This document shows, piece by piece, positions 61,022 through 64,000 of a stretch of 64,000 nt of DNA (position 1 is the first letter of the stretch; each line of letters begins with the position of its first letter). The stretch covers positions 3,994,501-4,058,500 of the forward strand of contig NZ_JACHMG010000001.1 in the NCBI RefSeq assembly GCF_014204865.1. Direction: 5' to 3'. The notes under the pieces are model-generated. The model did not search any database. It worked only from the letters and a program-made list of their open reading frames with translations, and was not told where the DNA came from. The DNA comes from Amycolatopsis jiangsuensis. Its GTDB lineage: Bacteria; Actinomycetota; Actinomycetes; Mycobacteriales; Pseudonocardiaceae. Position numbers and translations under genes: made by a program.

Positions 61022-61371
61022 GCGTCAGTTACGACAGCGCGTCGCCGGTGCCGCCGTACGAGCAGGTGCGATCGTCTCTTGCCACGCAGATCAACGACGG
61101 CACGCTGGCGGTCGGCGCGAAGCTGCCCACCGTGCGCGCGCTGGCCGCCGAGCTGGGCATCGCGCCGAACACGGTGGCCCGCGCGTACCGAGAGCTGGAA
61201 GAAGCGGGCTTATTGGAAACCCGCGGCCGCGCCGGCACTTTCGTCGGCTCCGCCGGCGACGAAGTCCTGGCCCGCGCCCGCGCCGCAGCGGCCGAGTACG
61301 CCGCGATCACCCGCCGGCTGGGCATCACGCCGGAACAAGCGCTGGCCATCGCGGAGGCAGCCCTGCGCTGA
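61018..61371 (+). CDS. GntR-family regulator, YtrA-like
   Basis: A 117-residue regulator: winged helix VPPYEQVRSSLATQINDGTL, AVGAKLPTVRALAAELGIAP, NTVARAYRELEEAGLLETRG, followed by a short C-terminal dimerisation helix (about 40 residues), the YtrA subgroup. It overlaps the NUDIX stop by four bases, so it can be read both from the F420 operon and from its own promoter. Confidence 0.87.
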   Translation: MSVSYDSASPVPPYEQVRSSLATQINDGTLAVGAKLPTVRALAAELGIAPNTVARAYRELEEAGLLETRGRAGTFVGSAGDEVLARARAAAAEYAAITRRLGITPEQALAIAEAALR

Positions 61372-61442
61372 GGCCGTTGACCGCCTTCGAGTGCCGTGGT
61401 GATGTCGTAAGGTCACGGCTGTCTATCGAGGGGGGTTTGGTG

Positions 61443-61667
61443 ATGTACCTGCTCATCACGCTTGTGGGCTTGCTTGTCGCGGTGGCCGCGCTGGGCGTCG
61501 CGATCATGGCGTTGAACCGGGCGAACCAGGCCGTGGCACAGCAGCGGCCGGTGGTTCCGCCGTATCCGCAGCAGCCGGGGTTCCCGCCGGCCTACGCGCA
61601 GCCGGAGTTCCCGCGGCAACCCGGCCCGCAGTACCCCGGTCAGCAGCAGTTCCCGCCGCAGCGGTGA
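61443..61667 (+). CDS. Small membrane protein with Pro/Gln-rich tail
   Basis: ATG at 61443 (GTG at 61440 possible) gives 74 residues: one N-terminal membrane helix (LLITLVGLLVAVAALGVAIM) and a tail of Pro/Gln/Tyr repeats (PYPQQPGFPP, YAQPEFPRQPGPQYPGQQQF). GAGGGGGG upstream. It ends one base before the convergent AlkA-type gene. Probably a membrane-anchored disordered tail; role unknown. Confidence 0.62.
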   Translation: MYLLITLVGLLVAVAALGVAIMALNRANQAVAQQRPVVPPYPQQPGFPPAYAQPEFPRQPGPQYPGQQQFPPQR

Positions 61668-61668
61668 G

Positions 61669-62562
61669 TCACATCGCGCGGTAGTCGCGGAGTTCGATGC
61701 GGGGGCCGTACCTCGGGGCGCGGGCGCCGGACGTCTCCAGGTAGCGGATCACCCGTTGCCGTTGCGGGGCGTACGGGGCCAGCAGCTCGGCCATCCCGTC
61801 GTCGTCGACGCGGCGGCCCAGCAGGGTGTGCCCGACCATCGACGGGATGTTGTAGTCACCGAAGCTGACCGCGTCCGGATCGCCCCAGGCACGCTGCGCG
61901 ATCTCCGCCGCGGTCCACACGCCGATGCCCCGCACCTTGCGCAGCCGCGCCCGGCCCTCGGCGCCACCGAGGGCCACCGCCTCCTCCAGCCGTGGTGCCA
62001 CGCGGGCTGCCTCGACCAACGTCGTACGCCGCTTGAGGTCCACGCCGATCCGGTGCCAGTTCCAGTCCACAATGGATCGGATCGCCACCGGATCCGGAGG
62101 CACCCGGAGGAATTCCGGCCCCGGCCCGGGTGCGGGCGTGCCGAACCACCGGCACAGCTCCGCCCACGACCGGATCGCCTCCTTGCCGGTGACCTTCTGC
62201 TCCAGCACGGCCAGCACGAGCGCGTCCCACACCCGGCCCGTCGAGCCCAGCCGTAAGCCGGGAAGTCCGTGCCGCGCTCGCGCGATCGCCTCGTGGTGCG
62301 CGACGAAGCCCGTGTCGTCGTCCTCCGCGCCGAGCAGCGCGGGCACGCCGGCCAGCAGGAACTCCGAGCCGTCGCCCCAGGCCTCGGCTTCGACCACGCC
62401 GTCCGGACGACGCAGCAACGCCAGCGTGCCCTTGCCGACGGGCGTGTTGGCCGCCAGCCACCACACCCCGCGATGGGAGCGGAAGTTGAGCGATCCCCGT
62501 CCACGGCTGAGCGGACCCAGCACCACGGCCAGGTCCAGCGGGAACGTCGGACGCCACTCCAT
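61669..62562 (-). CDS. DNA-3-methyladenine glycosylase II-like (HhH-GPD)
   Basis: A 297-residue HhH-GPD protein. LRKVRGIGVWTAAEIAQRAW is the helix-hairpin-helix, followed by VSFGDYNIP with the catalytic Asp (about residue 240). It releases damaged purines from DNA. ATG at 62562 overlaps the manB stop by one base (TGATG), coupling repair and sugar-nucleotide genes. The N-terminal domain VWWLAANTPVG resembles AlkA's TBP-like domain. Confidence 0.85.
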   Translation of the reverse strand: MEWRPTFPLDLAVVLGPLSRGRGSLNFRSHRGVWWLAANTPVGKGTLALLRRPDGVVEAEAWGDGSEFLLAGVPALLGAEDDDTGFVAHHEAIARARHGLPGLRLGSTGRVWDALVLAVLEQKVTGKEAIRSWAELCRWFGTPAPGPGPEFLRVPPDPVAIRSIVDWNWHRIGVDLKRRTTLVEAARVAPRLEEAVALGGAEGRARLRKVRGIGVWTAAEIAQRAWGDPDAVSFGDYNIPSMVGHTLLGRRVDDDGMAELLAPYAPQRQRVIRYLETSGARAPRYGPRIELRDYRAM

Positions 62563-63641
62563 CACGCGTCGCTCGAAAACCTGATCGCGCCCTCGGGCAG
62601 GGTCACACCCGGCCACACCCGTGCCCCGTCGAGCAGTTCGCAGCCGGAGCCCACGCTCGCGCCATCGCCGAGCACCACACCGCGCACCACCGCCCCGGCT
62701 CCGACCCGCGCCCCGCGTCCCAGCACCGAACGTTCCACAGTGGATCCCGCACCGACCACCGCGTCATCGAACAGCACCGAGCCCGCGACCGTCGCCCCCG
62801 CTTCGACCACGGCGTTCGCGCCGACCGTCGTCCCCCCGGAGAGGGTTGCTGCGGCGTCGACCGAAGCGCTGTCCAAGATGAGGGATTCGCCTGTCGGGCC
62901 GGGCAGCGCGGCCGTGGGCGCGACGCCGCGCACGAGGTCGGCGCTGCCCTGCACGAACGCCTCAGGCGTACCGACGTCGAGCCAGTACGAAGAGTCGACG
63001 AAGCCATGCAGGTGCGCGCCGTCGGCGAGGAGCCCCGGGAAGGTCTCGCGTTCGACCGACACCCGGCGTCCGGCCGGAATGGTCTCGACCACCGAGCGGC
63101 GGAAGACGTAGCAGCCGGCGTTGATCTGGTCGGTGGGTGGATTCGGTGACTTCTCCAGGAACGCGGTGACCCGCCCGTCCGGTCCGGTCGGCACCGAGCC
63201 GAACCGGCTGGGGTCGGAAACCCGTTGCAGGTGCAACGTGATGTCCGCGCCGGAGTCGACGTGGGTACGCAGCTGCGCACGCAGATCGGCCCCGGAGAGG
63301 ATGTCGCCGTTGAAGACGATGGCGTGGTCCGCGCGCAGCCGGTCGTGCACGTTGCGGATCGCCCCACCGGTGTCCAGCGGTTCGTCCTCCACCACGTACT
63401 CCAGTTCCAGCCCGTGCGCGGAGCCGTCGCCGAAGTACTCCTCGAAGACCTCCGCCCGATACGACGTGCCGAGCACGACGTGCCGGATCCCCGCCGCGCG
63501 GATGCGGGAGAACAGGTGACTCAGGTAGGGGGTCCCTGCCGTCGGGAGCATCGGCTTCGGCGCCGAAAGCGTGAGCGGGCGCAGCCGGGTGCCCCGCCCC
63601 CCGACCAGGACGACGGCGTCGGCCTCGATCTCGGACGTCAC
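62562..63641 (-). CDS. manB: Mannose-1-phosphate guanylyltransferase (GDP-mannose pyrophosphorylase)
   Basis: A 359-residue nucleotidyltransferase. The pyrophosphorylase signature VVLVGGRGTRLRPLTLSAPK is at residues 9-28, VFNGDILSGADL carries the metal Asp, and the C-terminal third is a left-handed beta helix (VDAAATLSGGTTVGANAVV). It makes GDP-mannose for glycolipids and lipoarabinomannan-type polymers. Matches Rv3264c, next to fbiA/fbiB as in mycobacteria. GTG at 63641 with AAGGAG at good spacing. Confidence 0.9.
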   Translation of the reverse strand: MTSEIEADAVVLVGGRGTRLRPLTLSAPKPMLPTAGTPYLSHLFSRIRAAGIRHVVLGTSYRAEVFEEYFGDGSAHGLELEYVVEDEPLDTGGAIRNVHDRLRADHAIVFNGDILSGADLRAQLRTHVDSGADITLHLQRVSDPSRFGSVPTGPDGRVTAFLEKSPNPPTDQINAGCYVFRRSVVETIPAGRRVSVERETFPGLLADGAHLHGFVDSSYWLDVGTPEAFVQGSADLVRGVAPTAALPGPTGESLILDSASVDAAATLSGGTTVGANAVVEAGATVAGSVLFDDAVVGAGSTVERSVLGRGARVGAGAVVRGVVLGDGASVGSGCELLDGARVWPGVTLPEGAIRFSSDA

Positions 63642-63716
63642 AGAATTCTCCTTTGTATCACGCGCCGCTGGGCGACAAGCCTGCGGGAAACGTGGGCGGC
63701 GCGGCCCCCGAGGGCC

Positions 63717-63722
63717 TACCCT
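63717..63722 (+). promoter_or_regulatory. -10 element (TACCCT) upstream of the last gene
   Basis: TACCCT lies about 63 bp before the ATG at 63785, so here a leader of about 55 bases with its own ribosome site is expected. No clear -35. Confidence 0.35.
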
Positions 63723-63784
63723 AGACACGAAACAGAGGGGCCTTTCCGCGGAGGGGCCACGGCTCAGTCGGGAGGCCGAGGGGA

Positions 63785-64000
63785 ATGGACCCCCGCGATC
63801 GCGCGGACGCCCTGCTCGCACGTGCACGGGCCCGCGGCGCCTTCGTGGTGACGCCGGACAACATGACGTCGCCGATGGACGCCTCCAACACCCAGCAGAT
63901 TCCCAGATCCGTGGTCTCCGAGCTGGACGGGCAGGACCCGGACACGACGACCCAGCTGCCGGCGTCGCTGATCGAGGAGAACGACCACCCGCTGGACGGG
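63785..64000 (+). CDS. N-terminal part of an unidentified actinobacterial protein (partial)
   Basis: ATG at 63785 with GGAGG and GAGGGGA upstream; the frame is open to the window end (72 residues). It reads MDPRDRADALLARARARGAF, then VVTPDNMTSPMDASNTQQIP and an acidic, Thr/Asp-rich stretch. No membrane segment or catalytic motif. Divergent from manB. Not recognised; possibly a short regulatory protein. Confidence 0.6.
   Translation, partial: MDPRDRADALLARARARGAFVVTPDNMTSPMDASNTQQIPRSVVSELDGQDPDTTTQLPASLIEENDHPLDG

Noticed and set aside
1..64000. Mobile elements, phage genes, tRNA or rRNA genes
   Set aside because: No transposase or integrase motif, no terminal inverted repeats with target duplications and no T-loop or anticodon-arm pattern were seen by eye; a tRNAscan-SE run would settle it.

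Overview
The window is a gene-dense, very GC-rich stretch of actinobacterial chromosome. Codon use, frequent GTG starts, AAGGAG-type ribosome sites, LpqY-SugABC, an F420 gene pair, GpgS and a SigE/RseA/HtrA/TatB cluster all point to a Pseudonocardiaceae-like organism (Amycolatopsis or a close relative). This assignment is inferred from gene content, not from a database match. No rRNA, tRNA, CRISPR array, insertion sequence or prophage was recognised.

Layout. 1-8.7 kb: the end of a beta-propeller protein, a TetR relict, a TetR-controlled efflux pump plus esterase, then a run of minus-strand genes (RecB-like nuclease, MarC, PHP phosphoesterase, PH-domain protein, a 53-residue membrane protein) and a NUDIX gene. 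9-14 kb: DUF2332 protein, MaoC dehydratase, then corA with a structured leader, a leader ORF and a 38-residue membrane protein behind it, and a coupled metallophosphoesterase/ParB-like pair. 14-18 kb: a second MFS/TetR pair, PspC, a lipoprotein. 17.7-22 kb: the trehalose importer operon lpqY-sugA-sugB-sugC. 22-30.5 kb: a stress-type membrane protein, acyl-CoA dehydrogenase, DUF4190 pair, SPFH protein, antibiotic kinase-like gene, an MgtE-N/CBS protein with a DUF1003 partner, and mrp. 30.5-36 kb: lipoprotein, tatB, htrA, rseA, sigE with an ECF-type promoter, and an O-methyltransferase. 36-45.9 kb: MFS/LysR pair, leucyl aminopeptidase, DUF3117, enoyl-CoA hydratase, tag, gpgS, PlsC and two adjacent LOG-family genes. 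46-49 kb: secreted M4 protease and GH18 chitinase. 49-57 kb: dapE, dapD, CHAD protein, a 755-bp non-coding repeat region, a FAD monooxygenase/TetR pair, dapC and ferredoxin. 57.4-64 kb: a tightly overlapping GNAT-fbiA-fbiB-NUDIX-GntR operon, an AlkA-type glycosylase with manB, and the start of an unidentified gene.

From corA (11 kb) to the ferredoxin (57 kb) the backbone genes follow, in order, the Mycobacterium tuberculosis series Rv1239c down to Rv1177, with lineage-specific genes inserted; the fbiA/fbiB/manB end matches Rv3261-Rv3264c. Much of the window is therefore conserved core chromosome. The accessory part is the local regulator/efflux pairs, the secreted hydrolases and the repeat tracts.

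The most notable non-textbook signals are: a leader ORF rich in rare AGT codons and proline upstream of corA, with a 38-residue membrane peptide ending in Gly-Met-Asn downstream; six tandem hexapeptides forming the front of the chitinase signal peptide; a 78-bp tandem repeat array next to a second repeat tract; three evenly spaced GAAC-N3-GTTC operators; a recurring hairpin family between convergent genes; and a TANNNT-N6/7-ATG/GTG signature at about 15 genes that indicates widespread leaderless transcription.
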